From Cytauxzoon felis (taxonomy: Eukaryota > Apicomplexa > Aconoidasida > Piroplasmida > Theileriidae), in contig JAIQCW010000234.1 in the NCBI GenBank assembly GCA_020283715.1, forward strand, positions 19,459-83,458: DNA of 64,000 bases. Direction: 5' to 3'. Position 1 is the first letter of the stretch; the number at the start of each line of letters is the position of its first letter. Position numbers and translations under genes: made by a program. Below, one piece after another: positions 1 to 11,082 of this stretch. The notes beneath the pieces are model-generated. The model made no database searches, had not been told where the DNA came from, and was given only the letters and a program-made list of their open reading frames with translations.

Positions 1-8
1 AAGATACT

Positions 9-1313
9 ATGATTCAGGATGATTTTTATAATTCCAATGATCTTATCCATCGTAATATAAATCCTGTGGGCACATCAGCTGGTATAAATGATAATGTCAA
101 TGGATCCATTGATAATGAACAACCATTGTCTGAGGACGTACGGAATTTGTTATTTAGCCATTTCCCTAAATATCTGGGTACTAAGTTCCGTTTCAAAGTT
201 GGCGAACTTGTATATCTACAATGGCATGATGAATTATGTCTCGTGGTGATCAATTTCGCATCACAGAAACTCGTAGCGTGCAATGGTATTTTTAATTCCT
301 GGATCATTAACAATAAAATTATACAGACAATACATTCTACGAAAAAGATGATAGTGATGATTATGAAGGTGTTAGAAGTACTATCGAGACTAGCAAGACA
401 CAAATTCTAGACTGTTCCAAAATTCCCGTATGTTTTATACATTATAAACTATATCGAATATCCGATATACTATATCTTTATTTTCCATTGCATGAGCATT
501 CTCCACCTGAGGTCGTCTTGCAGACAGCTCTTCTAATTACTTCCCCTTCCAGCTCCCGTAGATCGCTTCCAGGTAGTCCACTTCCACTTGAGGTCATATC
601 CTTATCCTCCTTATCTTCGCCACGATCTCTGGGAGTGGCTCTACCCTTCAGGGATAGGTAATTGGAAGAGCTGTCTGCAAGACCAACGGTAGAGGTGAGT
701 GGAACCGTAGATGATAGTGACAGGACCTCGAGTGTATTGAGCATTGTATTCATTTTGGTTGTGATATTTATATATTGTATGATTATAATGATTATAGGGT
801 GTGAGGCGTACGGTATGGTTGCATGATAATAATGAAAATTTATTTACGGATGTTGATTCACATAATTTGTATTCTCGTTTGAATGCATTGAAGCCGATGA
901 GGTTATCATTTTCTAATGATGAGGATTATGATTATAAATTTCCAAAGGATGATTATGAGTCATTATTAGAGCCAGAAGCTCGTAGAATGGTTATGAGATA
1001 TTATTTTATACCAATTTATTATGTTACATTTCCTGGTTATAAAAGGAAATGTGCTAAAACATTTAGATTTTGGGTTAAAGAAAAGGATTTGATTAAATTT
1101 AATAGTGTTAAATGGCATAATAGACTTAGTATGAAACCAGAAATTAATTTAAATATAGATTCTGGTAAAACTAAACATGATCGTACATGGTGTAAAAGAG
1201 ATGTTGAACCTGTCAATGAATACGTCTATAGTGTCAAGCATAATAGATACTTCTATGAAGTCGTATCAGGATTCTACTCATCTGGTATGTTTATACAATA
1301 TAAACACGACTAA
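9..1313 (+). CDS. hypothetical protein, three exons, Tudor/chromo-like patch
   Basis: I read one gene of 297 codons with exons 9-285, 327-427 and 798-1313. Both introns begin with GT and end with AG, all phases agree, and the second donor is a consensus GTATGT at 428. The first exon carries a motif GELVYLQWHDELCLVV near residues 60-75 that resembles the first strands of a Tudor or chromo-barrel fold (inference). The rest is basic and aromatic-rich with no family I recognise. It has no signal peptide or membrane segment. The 370-bp second intron holds a mosaic element in antisense. The start ATG lies 9 bases from the window edge, so an upstream exon cannot be excluded. Confidence 0.65.
503..734 (-). 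repeat. mosaic element copy E1 (intron, antisense to host)
   Basis: It runs from CCACCTGAGGTC to GACCTCGAGTG, with CTTGCAGACAGCT and its complement AGCTGTCTGCAAG inside. Core B' (TCCCGTAGATCGC) precedes core A' (CCACGATCTCTGGGAGTGG), so it is in the reverse orientation. It lies within intron 2 of the hypothetical gene. Confidence 0.9.
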
Positions 1314-1366
1314 TTAACCATTGTCCATTTAACTTGAGATCCTCAACTTGTCCTACAGAGTACTCT

Positions 1367-1513
1367 CCACCTGAGGTCCAATCCAACTCTCTTCGTCTTT
1401 CAGACAGCTCTTCTCCACTCTAGATCCAATCCAACTCCTCACCACTCGCCGTGGAGGCTTCTTCCAATTACCTATCTCTAAAGAGTAGAGCCACACCCAG
1501 AGATCGTGGCCGA
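1367..1513 (+). repeat. mosaic element copy E2 (partial)
   Basis: It has the left end CCACCTGAGGTCC, a GCCGTGGAGG module and core A (CTATCTCTAAAGAG, AGAGATCGTGGC). Core B and the right end are missing. It lies between the first gene and the membrane gene. Confidence 0.85.
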
Positions 1514-1549
1514 AGTTTATATATAACCTAAGGTGTAATGGATAGATGA

Positions 1550-3192
1550 ATTGCAATATCAAGTGCGATAGCAGTGTTTGTTCTGTTCAATGAACTAGCC
1601 AAAGATTCTTCCAGTGGTCAACCAAGACCTAATGAAACTCTTAATAATGCGTTAATTAGTAGTGGCGTACTCCTTGCATCATTATTGATTATTTTTGATG
1701 TTGTTTTTGTACCTTCTGCAGAATATTCAAATATACTGCCAATAGTACTCGGATTCTTGACTTTCGGATTTCTTGCGGCAATAGTTTCCGCAGTCACCGC
1801 AGACTCTGGTATAAAGAAATTATTTGCAGGTGATACAAATGCCGGTGCGGATTGGTCTCCTATTTTAATGTTGGCGTATTCAATGGGTCTTGTTTATTTT
1901 TTACCCTCTAAAAATTTCCAATATTGGATATTGATTTTGATCCCGGAACGAAGGATGCATATGTATTTGGACCAAATAGGAGGTGGTATCATAATCCTTC
2001 CGATAGAAATCATGGACCTGCCGCTAATGAGGCTAATAAAAGTAATACTAGCCCTAGTGATTTTACTGATCATAATCATGCATGGTGGCATCTTACGTGG
2101 ATACTCACCATTCCTTCCTATGGACCATAGATCAATGTTGGAATATATTGAAGCCGGATTACAAGGCGTGGGAAATTGGCGGTTTGCTTGCCGCAGCTAA
2201 CAATCAGAATATCGATTATACAGGAAAGAAATATACGTGGGGGACAAGTGATTCTCCTAGTGGTACTTATAAAACTGTTGAAGCTAACACAGATGCAGAT
2301 AGGAAAAATAATCTATTAGTTGGAAAACTTAATGATCAAAATGATGGTGTTGCTAAGAAAGTTGGAAAAGTTTGGGGTGATTTGAAGAGTGATTGGAGGA
2401 AATTATGGAAGGATCTACCATTTGATGTACCTGTTAGGATATTATCTGTTGTTGGAGGAGTATTGGGTTTATTATTCATCATGGGGTTAATTATCACTAT
2501 ATTTGTTAATAAAAATGGGGCATTCATTGTTATTGGCATATCATTCTCCGTATTGGCTGCAATATCTATCATATCTCCTCTTCTTTCAGCAAATGGTAAA
2601 GATAAGGATAGCCTAAGGAATGCCACCGTAGCATATAAATATACCGGAATAACAGGATATAATATTAAAACTGGTACTACTTGGAATGCCACTGCCACAA
2701 ATGCTAGTAGTGGTGAAGTACCTAATGATACTCTAGGAACTGATAAAGAAATACATTTAAGGACAAGTGGTACTACAGCTCCTACGGTAGCGGTTAAAAA
2801 TGATACTGCACCTGTTCTTAAAGAGGAAGAGTTAGCTGAGATTAATATTCATTGCATTATTGGATATTGATTATCAACCTACAAATAATTTGGCGTATGT
2901 ATATGGACCAAATAGACGCTGGTATAAATATCCCAATAAAAAACATGTTGAAAGTGTTACAGATCATGCTACTCAGGCTAACAAAGAAACGGCAGGTGCT
3001 AATGATTTTACGTCGGATAATCATAAATTGTGGCATCTTACGTGGGTATTTATTATTCCATACCAATATTGCATATTTTATAATATTATAATTATGGGGA
3101 TAATTTATACTATAATTTCCCTATTAGCCGCATATATTTCCTTATATCCCCACTTTGATCCTATAACTTCACTTATAATTAAATTCCAATGA
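1550..3192 (+). pseudogene. multi-pass membrane protein, fragmentary, duplicated internal block
   Basis: Three reading frames carry clear protein. Frame one (1550-1910) has about three hydrophobic spans, including VLLASLLIIFDVVFV. A second frame (about 1924-2110) has YVFGPNRRWYHN and WWHLTW. A third (about 2130-2850) has two more spans around PVRILSVVGGVLGLLF. The YVxGPNRRWY...WHLTW block recurs at 2860-3060, 936 bp further on. No ATG opens the first frame. The first frame change falls at A5 (1910-1914), where one extra A would join the frames; an intron 1892-1953 is an alternative. The architecture recalls the Tpr/Tar multi-pass families of Theileria, but I cannot confirm membership. It may be a decayed gene, a spliced gene, or one with sequencing indels. 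Confidence 0.45.
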
Positions 3193-3214
3193 TATTACTT
3201 CCTACAGAGAGCTC

Positions 3215-3409
3215 TCCATTTGAGGTTACAAACAGTGTTCCACTAGGCGTGGATGCTTCTTCCACTTACCTATCTCTAAAGAGTATGGCCACTCCCAGAG
3301 ATCGTGACTGAAGTGTAGTGGATTGGACCTCAAGTGGAACCCGCAGCTGATCTAAGGGAAGCGGAGGGGGAAGTAATTAGAAGAGCTGTCTGCAAGACCT
3401 CAAGTTGAA
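3215..3409 (+). repeat. mosaic element copy E3
   Basis: It contains CCATTTGAGG, a CCACTAGGCGTGG palindrome, core A, an inner GACCTCAAGTGG, core B (GCAGCTGATCTAAGGGAAGC) and CTGTCTGCAAGACCTC. It probably lies in an intron upstream of the acceptor at 3490-3491. Confidence 0.9.
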
Positions 3410-3491
3410 CGCCTTGTGGATGAGATGTTATAGGACATGTTTATGGATGATGTTTAATAATTATTGTATTTGTTAAATAATGATATTATAG

Positions 3492-4223
3492 GTGATGAGA
3501 TAACGGGTGATATATATTTACCATGGGTGGTTCCGAAATCATTGCGTAAGATGGTTTATGATCATTATAAATTGGTATCGGAGGCATCAGGGAAGTTGAT
3601 GGATAATATACCTTTGAATTTGGAGAGATTATTTAGTGTATCACCATTGACTAGTCGTTTAAGTTCTCAATCTATTGTACAAAATTTCAAATTTATAATA
3701 TTATTGATTGGAAATTTAATAAAAAAATCTCATGATATAATAATAAAAGGTGATAATAATAGATTTTATAATGAAAATATTAATTATAATATGAATGAAT
3801 TTTATTGTAATGAATTATCAATCCCATCATTAAGATTATTAGAATTTTTAGAAACATCTAGTGATGAATATTTAAATTATCAAAAATTTTTAGATTTATA
3901 TGTAAATAATTTATATTGGATTGATTTTTATTTACATTGGATGGATTATAATTTTATTAATAAATGTTGTTATAATATTAATGAATATACCTTTATTACA
4001 CAAATTATTCATGAAAAAAAATTCTTCAATCACTAATACATTAGGTATAGAATATATCTCTAGATTATTCTGTTTTGATGTATTCTATAAAAATTGCCTA
4101 GAAAGAATCGAAAAAAATGGTAAACCATATCTAGCATACCTACCAATCACACAATTATTCATTCAATACCTAGTTTTCATTAAACATGATTACTATCAAA
4201 CACAAGAATATGGACTTGTATAA
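3492..4223 (+). CDS. hypothetical protein, 5' exon not found
   Basis: An open frame follows an acceptor (ATTATAG at 3485-3491) and reads DEITGDIYLPWVVPKSLRK, so an upstream exon is needed and was not found. The frame changes near 4014-4050. Either an intron (3966 or 3969 to 4044) or a one-base indel in the A8 run at 4014-4021 would join it to the second segment, which ends at 4223. The protein is about 230 residues, Asn- and aromatic-rich, with one moderately hydrophobic stretch (FIILLIGNLI). I do not recognise a family. Confidence 0.5.
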
Positions 4224-4254
4224 CCTAAACAAACGTAATGAATTGAAGTCTACT

Positions 4255-4467
4255 CCACTCGAGGTCCAATCCCACTCTGTTCCACTCGCCGTGGAGGCCT
4301 CTTCTAATTACCTATCTCTAAAGAGTAAAGCCACTCCCGGAGATCGTGGCTGAATAATAGTACTGGACCTCAAGTGGAAAACCCGTAGCTGATCTCAGGG
4401 AAGCGGAGGGAGAAGTAAAAGGAGAAGGCCACCACGGCGAGTGGCAACAGCAGGACGACCTCAGGTG
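4255..4467 (+). repeat. mosaic element copy E4
   Basis: It is a full element: CCACTCGAGGTCC, CGCCGTGGAGGC, core A, GGACCTCAAGTGG, core B, an inverted CCACCACGGCGAGTGG and a terminal GACCTCAGGTG. The left flank is C-rich and the right flank G-rich. It is intergenic, between convergent genes. Confidence 0.92.
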
Positions 4468-4552
4468 TTCGTTAGGTTAATTGCATTATATATTATGTGG
4501 ATATAAATCGTGATATTAATTTCATTTTTGGTATGCCCATGATATGGCATTA

Positions 4553-6208
4553 TTATGTGTGATTAAGTTTGTTGCGATAATAAATGTGATTGATTTGATA
4601 CCATTTCCAGTGTATTCTTTCAAGATGGATATCATTATTGTTGTTAATGTACAAGTGTATTAATAATATGTTTAATATTTTAAAAATCGTAAGGTTGATT
4701 TTATAACATGATGAATTATTTTCAAAATCCCATATTAATAAATTATCATCGAATATTTTAATGAATTCATAACCATTTCTTGGATAATAATCTATTTTCA
4801 TTACTTCTCCATCATCAATTGTTCTTACCCAGTATAATTTATTATCATTTGTTAATGTTATATCTATATATATACCCATATAATTCTTTGAAGTCTTATG
4901 AGATGGTATATAATGTGCAATTTGTGGATTTACCATCGAGTTATTTTCTTGTACAGATGAAATGTCCGTATCCGTAGATTCTCCACCCTCCATCTCTTCA
5001 TATAATGAAATGAACTTCAAATAGTCAACTTTGACATATCTGTCATTACGTTTAATGAGATAAATGTAGTTATAGCCATATATTTCAGTAGCGTATAGAA
5101 TAATAAAGCTTATCTCTTCATCTTTTAATATAATCGTTACTCTACTACACTCGATAGAATTAATACTTTTCCACAATACAGTGCTGAAATCTATTACAGC
5201 ATCAAGTTTGTAACCGTCTTCGATTATAAAGTCACATGAATATGAATTGATACCATTCAATACATACATTTTCATGCCATCAACTTCCTCCCTAACGTCC
5301 ACATTGAGAGTAATGGTATCTGATATCGTAGTTGTTCTTCCTTTATTCACGTTTCTAAAACCAAATGTATGGTACCATGAGTAACTTTCAATAGTGATTA
5401 AATTTTTATTAAATTCATCTTCACCTACAATCGTCCATCTCCCTTCAATCTTCTTGTAATAAATTTGTACGAAATTCGAGCCTTTATTTATGGAAATTTC
5501 ACCCAGTATTAGATTGTTGGACCTTTTATCATAATAAACTATACATCTGACATTACAATTCATGCCTCCGTAAGACCAAATTACATTCTGTCCATCAAGT
5601 ATCTCAGCTATAATATAATATTCATTGGGTACATATTCGTATTTAGTGATATTTCTTTTATCAATGAAAAACATGTTATATCCATCACCACGACTTTTAG
5701 AATTTACGTCCACTGACACGTAGTAATCATTGGACAATAAGATTTCATATTCGTTATATTTACCAATCAAACATTGGTATTTAATGTAATTGAACTTTTC
5801 ACCTAATACAGACGACCATCTATATCTATAATTAATAAAATATAATTCTTCTACATTTACGCCATCATTTAATGTTAAATGCAACGATACAACTTTATTT
5901 ACACCATTATATTTATATATTCGAAGGCAACTACATCTCTTGTTATAATTTTCAGATTTCCATATCCTATACGAATTATCATATACACGGTTTATCCTAG
6001 GACGTTTCAACGATGATATTTTTAATATTTTCAAACGTCCAACTACATATTCCGTCAACCTTAACTTGTCACTGTAGGATATATTATTAATGTTTATCCT
6101 TATGCTGGCACTATTGCCGAATAATTTACCTTTGTTTCCATAACCATTCCCAGCTATACATTCATAACGTATTGTAACCAAACATAAATATATTGCGATA
6201 AACTGCAT
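4553..6208 (-). CDS. secreted FAINT-domain (DUF529-type) protein
   Basis: Single-exon ORF of 551 residues. The N-terminus MQFIAIYLCLVTIRYECIAG fits a signal peptide. The body repeats the FAINT pattern of Theileria secreted proteins: alternating strands with Y/F-K-P or YxPNxGY followed by vIWdf/vlW (for example YYPRNGYEFIKIFDDNLLIW around residues 470-490), then a Cys- and Lys-containing strand. At least three such units are visible, about residues 130-250, 290-390 and 430-530. FAINT proteins are typically exported, fast-evolving and of unknown function. The gene has no intron or coding element. Its promoter must lie in the AT-rich 1.1 kb to the right. Confidence 0.75.
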   Translation of the reverse strand: MQFIAIYLCLVTIRYECIAGNGYGNKGKLFGNSASIRININNISYSDKLRLTEYVVGRLKILKISSLKRPRINRVYDNSYRIWKSENYNKRCSCLRIYKYNGVNKVVSLHLTLNDGVNVEELYFINYRYRWSSVLGEKFNYIKYQCLIGKYNEYEILLSNDYYVSVDVNSKSRGDGYNMFFIDKRNITKYEYVPNEYYIIAEILDGQNVIWSYGGMNCNVRCIVYYDKRSNNLILGEISINKGSNFVQIYYKKIEGRWTIVGEDEFNKNLITIESYSWYHTFGFRNVNKGRTTTISDTITLNVDVREEVDGMKMYVLNGINSYSCDFIIEDGYKLDAVIDFSTVLWKSINSIECSRVTIILKDEEISFIILYATEIYGYNYIYLIKRNDRYVKVDYLKFISLYEEMEGGESTDTDISSVQENNSMVNPQIAHYIPSHKTSKNYMGIYIDITLTNDNKLYWVRTIDDGEVMKIDYYPRNGYEFIKIFDDNLLIWDFENNSSCYKINLTIFKILNILLIHLYINNNNDIHLERIHWKWYQINHIYYRNKLNHT

Positions 6209-7318
6209 AGCATAATCATAACCATGATAGATTTATTAATATTACTCATTATTTATAAATATAAACGAGATTATACAAGCATACATGGACTTATATCAAT
6301 AATCACATGAATGGGGAATGTTATTTTATATTATAAATACTTTAAAATCATAAACATTTATTACATTTATCACTAGCCATTTCATATATAATTGGTATTA
6401 ACTACATCAGACTATAATGTCAATCAAAGTATGAATTTATTTTAGACATCCAATTGGGATGCGCTCAAAAGGTCTGTAATTTAAATCCCGAATATGATCA
6501 AATCATAAATCGGATAATTCTTCAATAAATACCATAAATTGACCATGATTTATAAATACATTGAAATTACTTCAAACTATACATTATTTAACGTTAAATA
6601 TATAATCCAGAAATCCAGATAAATTAATAACACTGCCACGAATTATATAAATTCCATAAGTGTGGTTAAAATATCCTGTTGTATTTCATAACAATTAATA
6701 ATCCTTTATAACGTGGATAAGAATATTTATTTTAGTGTGTGAAGTAAATGTTTAATAAGCATTAGTTTAAAAATTAGATACTATGAAGTTCTTAAATACC
6801 TGGTGACAAATTCCATTTAGATAATTAAAGATTAAATAACCACAGAATATAATTTAAACTTTATAAATCATTTAAATAAACATATTATTACTGAACTAAG
6901 ATGATTTTAAATTTTTAAATTTAAATTGGTACTATTTATTTACATTTGTACAGCTATATTACATGTATACAAATGTTATCATGATTGATGTTTATGATAA
7001 TCTAGAGATTCAATATAATTAAATTTAGTTGTTTAAATACTATATTATATTTTTTATAGCGTATTTATGACTAATTCAATAGTTTTTATGCATACGGTGG
7101 TATTAAAATGCTTGAAATTTTATGAATGCGATATAAATTAGGAAATGGTGGATTACATGTATAAAAGTGTTGGAAACATATTGAATATATCCAATATTAT
7201 ACACCACCACAATATAACTAGAACTATGGTACATTATAATAATCCACATTTACCTTATTTCAACCCGCTATTCAACCTGAAGTTACCACACCATATATAG
7301 TTCAGTACACCTTATGTT
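6209..7318. other. AT-rich intergenic region
   Basis: I see no gene here: all frames are closed at short intervals and no RNA gene is apparent. It is the upstream region of the minus-strand FAINT gene and the far downstream region of rpoA. The last 120 bases become C-rich and G-poor as element E5 approaches. Confidence 0.6.
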
Positions 7319-7507
7319 CCACTAGGCGTGGAGCCTCCTCTAATTACCTATCTCTAAAGAGTAAAGCCACTCCCGGAGATCGTGGTGAAGGTAGAGGTAG
7401 TGATTGGACCTCAAGTGGAACCCGTAGCTGATCTCAGGGAAGCGAAGGGGGAGGTAAATAGAGAGGCTGACGGCATGACGAAAAAAGGTGGATTGGACAT
7501 CAGGTGG
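7319..7507 (+). repeat. mosaic element copy E5
   Basis: It opens with the CCACTAGGCGTGGAGCC palindrome rather than the CCACYTGAGG end, followed by core A, GGACCTCAAGTGG, core B, GCTGACGGCA and ATCAGGTGG. It sits 40 bp beyond the rpoA stop codon. Confidence 0.92.
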
Positions 7508-7548
7508 AACGGCAAGTGAAATATATTTATTATATAAATGAAAGTATA

Positions 7549-10073
7549 TTAGTGAAATTCGTCATTAGTTGGCCCGATTGGTATTTGGTCATCATTATCG
7601 AAATCTGTTACATATTTCTGACTATAATATCCGGGTCCTGTAGGATCTTTGAAAACCCATGACGGTGGATTTATTTCTTTAAGTCTTTGTTCTTTTTCTT
7701 TTGGATCATCTGGATCATCAAACATAGGTTTTCTAGGTGTGCCATCATCGTGACATATTTGCGATGCACGTTTTTCAAATAAGATCTGTTGATCTAATGT
7801 GTCCTGCCATTCAGCTAATTGTTCTTGTTTAGCCAGAGGTGAATCTGGATCTATACTATACTGCCTACGAACATCCTTTCTATAGTACCAAAGTTGACGT
7901 TGAGATACACGATCCTTAGGCGTCAAATAAGGATTCCATGGTACATTCTTATGTCTAAAGAAATTTATATATAATCTTATTAACAAACAAATGAAATGTT
8001 CAGTCCACCTGATATTACAGTCCTACTCTCTTCATCCTGCCGTCAGCTTTCCACCTGAGGTCGTCCTGCAGACAGCTTCTCTATTTACTTCCCCCTTCGC
8101 TTCCCTGAGATCAGCTACGGGTATTCCACTTGAGGTCACATCACTTTACTTTCGCCACGATCTCCGGGAGTGGCATCACCCTTCAGGGATAGGTAAATGG
8201 AGAAGCTGTCTGCAAGACAAAGAGATGTAGGTTGGACCTCGTGTGGATGTGATATTATTCGACTTACAGTTCTGGGTGTACGAGTTCTGCTTTGGTGATG
8301 GCTCTTTTTGCGGATTCAATTGCAAAGTAATCATAAGAATAATTGGATTTTAATGCTTTTAATGTTCTTTCGAACCAATGTAATAATATTGATGATGATT
8401 TAAGTAATGCTAATCTAGGTGTCATTGATCCATCTGTATGTAATTCTAATGTTACAATTTCGCTTGTATTATTTTCATTTATACCTCTACGTTCCCCATT
8501 AAATGCAAATATTTGTACAGGATAACAATATGATGGGAAATGTATAAATCCATCATCTGTTATATCACGATTTAATGAATCTGGACCATGTTCTGTTATA
8601 ACATAATTAGAAATATATTCAATTTTAACATCCATTGTTAAATATGATTCTGGTGATAATGTACATATATAATGATTTTTATTTATTATATCTATTTTAT
8701 TATCATCTTTAGTACCACTACTTGAACCAATAATATCTTTATTATTTATATTATTATTTAATTGTATATGACCAGCTACTGATATTATAGGACCTTTTAT
8801 TCTTAATCTACCTATAATTGGATTATCAAATGTAGCTGTTTCAGGTACATTACGAAATATAATACCAGTTAAATTACGCGCTAAATCAAAAAAATCTTCA
8901 CGCATACCAACTACAGAACAAAATTCATTCTCCATACCAGGTATACGTAATGCTGTTATTCTACCCGAACCCAAATTCCTTTTTGATACTCTACGTAAAC
9001 TATTCAATAATACAGGTATAATATCAGTATGTAATGAATGAATATAATAAAATGTATACGCCTTCCCATTATGATATCTTATTGGCTGTATCTGCTTAAA
9101 CTTAAAACCATAACTCTTAAATTTTACCGTCTATATTTCATTATAATATCTTTAATTTATAAAGCATTCCACCCGAGGTCCAATCCTACTCTCTTCGTCC
9201 TCCCTCTTCTTCCACTCCACCTGAGGTCGTCTTGCAGACAGCTCTTCTAATTACCTATCTCCAAAGAGTAGAGCCACTCCCAGAGATCGTGGCGGAATTG
9301 TAGTGATTGGACCTCAAGTGGAAGTGGAATATCCGCAGCTGATCTACGGGAAGCAGAGGGAGAGATAAATAGAAGAGGCTCCACGCCTAGTGGGAAGACC
9401 TCATGTGGAGATGAAGAGTAGGATGAAGAAAGTTGGATTGTATCTCAGGTGGAAGTAGCTTAAGTGTAAGAGTCCGATAGACAATACTTTAGTTATGATG
9501 TTCTTTGGTCTGGTTGATGTATAAACTAACCTTTGATTCATCGACATGTTTGGTTTCTGACTGTTTGCGTGTTTGTTCCTAAGATGTGTAAGGGTTTATA
9601 AAGTGTATAAATTTACATTAAATTTCCCAATTTCTTTTAGAATTTCCTTTTGTGTATAGTGCCTTGGTACATATTCTTCTTTTGGTTTATTATCGCCTAT
9701 GAATTCTACAGCCCCTATGTATTATATATGGAATTTCTAGTCAATTTATAAACACACATGGTGGTAAAGGATAATTTGATAGTGGCGCTCCATGCTCAAA
9801 TGGGAATCTTCTTTTATCTTGGTGTTTGGGCTCATCTGTACTGGATGAGATGGGTCTGACATTAAAATCTTTGAAATTCTTATTAAATGGTTCAATAAAA
9901 TTTATGTTATTGTATTTGTTGCGATTTGTATTAATTAATGCGATATTATGATCAAATTTGAAGTCATTATGCTCCTGGATAGGATGGAATCTACCTTGAG
10001 CGAGTGATTGACAATATCCATACTTCAAAGTGTAAAATATATAGAATTTTATAAATTTTAACCATTTAGACAT
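7549..10073 (-). CDS. rpoA: apicoplast RNA polymerase alpha subunit, nuclear-encoded
   Basis: Five exons in coding order: 10073-9758, 9714-9617, 9578-9531, 9130-8268 and 7954-7549. All junctions are GT-AG, the phases close exactly and the product is 576 residues. Exon 1 begins MSKWLKFIKFYIFYTLKYG, a signal-like leader followed by a basic Asn-rich stretch, which fits apicoplast targeting. Exon 4 is a bacterial RpoA N-terminal domain: an HTD...LLNSLRRV assembly motif (E. coli HTLGNALRR position), then NLTGIIFRNV, GPIISVAGHI, HYICTLSPESYLTMDVKIE, FPSYCYPVQIF and VTLELHTDGSMTPRLAL. The last 136 residues are Pro/Asp-rich, and I see no helix-hairpin-helix alpha-CTD. Introns 3 and 4 each hold a mosaic element. 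Confidence 0.85.
8005..8245 (-). repeat. mosaic element copy E6 (rpoA intron 4, sense to host)
   Basis: It lies inside the 313-bp intron 8267-7955. Order on the plus strand: CCACCTGATATTAC, CCTGCCGTCAGCT, CCACCTGAGGTCG, CCTGCAGACAGCT, core B', CCACTTGAGGTC, core A', AGCTGTCTGCAAGAC and GACCTCGTGTGG. Confidence 0.92.
9169..9452 (+). repeat. mosaic element copy E7 (rpoA intron 3, antisense to host)
   Basis: It lies inside intron 9530-9131. It has CCACCCGAGGTCC, a second CCACCTGAGGTCG, CTTGCAGACAGCT, core A, core B with TGATCTACGGGAAGC, CCACGCCTAGTGG and a terminal ATCTCAGGTGG. Confidence 0.92.
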
Positions 10074-11082
10074 AACGATAACATTATTAAGAGCTTATAT
10101 AAGATATAATATAAACTCTATATATAATTTTATTAAAGCCATGATATGCATTCTGTGCTATGCGCCATGACACCATTACAGTGAATTTGAGGTTATTTTT
10201 GCAATTATGTCATTATAATTACCTTATGTTATTAATTAAAATTTGCTAAAGTATTAAATGCGTGATTTGGGATTATTTGAAAAAAATCGATTGCTGATCT
10301 ATTATAACTATGCATATATTTGTATACAGGCTTGAGGTCTAGAGTAATAATTTTACTGAAATGAACATAAATATTTAATATAATGTTAATAACTGAAACT
10401 GAATGCTATGTTTCACTTTAGTTGATGTTAAAATTTTCTACACATTATACGGACGATAGGCGTGCTTTTGAATGGCACCGTAGATACTCTGTTTGTTTAA
10501 TTATGATGGTTGGTGAGTAGAGTTGGATAAAAGGTTAGTGTAATGAAATGGATTTCAAAGTACACATTGGATTGGGGTTTGTTAATTTTAATAAATTATA
10601 TTTGGTGTGTTATGATTCTATTGATGTGTAATAAAATATAAATTTTATGAGAGGTTGATGATGATTCTATATTTTATAATCGTTTAGAATTTTATTGAGT
10701 CATTGGATGTTGTGAGTTTATGTATGGATTGGTTGTCTTGACCGTGTGGAATTTGATGTAAATTTTTCTGACGGAAATTGACTAATTGTTCAATATTAGC
10801 ATGGATAAACTGATAGACATTTTTGAAGTGATAAGATTAAATGGTTTATTTGTTGAAGAATAGGTTTGTCAGTACTGGATGTTGCATGTTGTAGTACACC
10901 CTAATGTACGCAAATCTATAGATTATAATGCAGTATTAAAGTACAATTTATATATAATCGGAATCATATTGCATCGCAGATTTATTTTTATATGTGAATC
11001 ATCGATTTTTAATGAAAACAATTGATTAATTGATAAAAAATATAAAGTGATTGAATTTAATCGACCCAATAAAAATTTTAGG
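10074..11082. other. divergent intergenic region
   Basis: One kilobase separates the divergent rpoA and CCCH genes, so both promoters should be here. I see no gene, element or convincing RNA. The right two thirds are G-rich on the plus strand. Confidence 0.55.

Noticed and set aside
1353..1562. Minus-strand ORF across element E2 (and similar ORFs antisense to E1, E6, E12, E15, E24 and others)
   Set aside because: These are the antisense or alternate frames of the element itself; they recur wherever the element does and have no domain.
2852..3091. Plus-strand ORF overlapping the duplicated block
   Set aside because: An isoleucine-rich shadow frame; the frame with YVYGPNRRWY is the conserved one.
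6440..6520. Possible tRNA (GGTCTGTAATTTAAATCCC)
   Set aside because: The T-loop-like string has no matching acceptor or anticodon stems. No convincing tRNA was found anywhere in the window.
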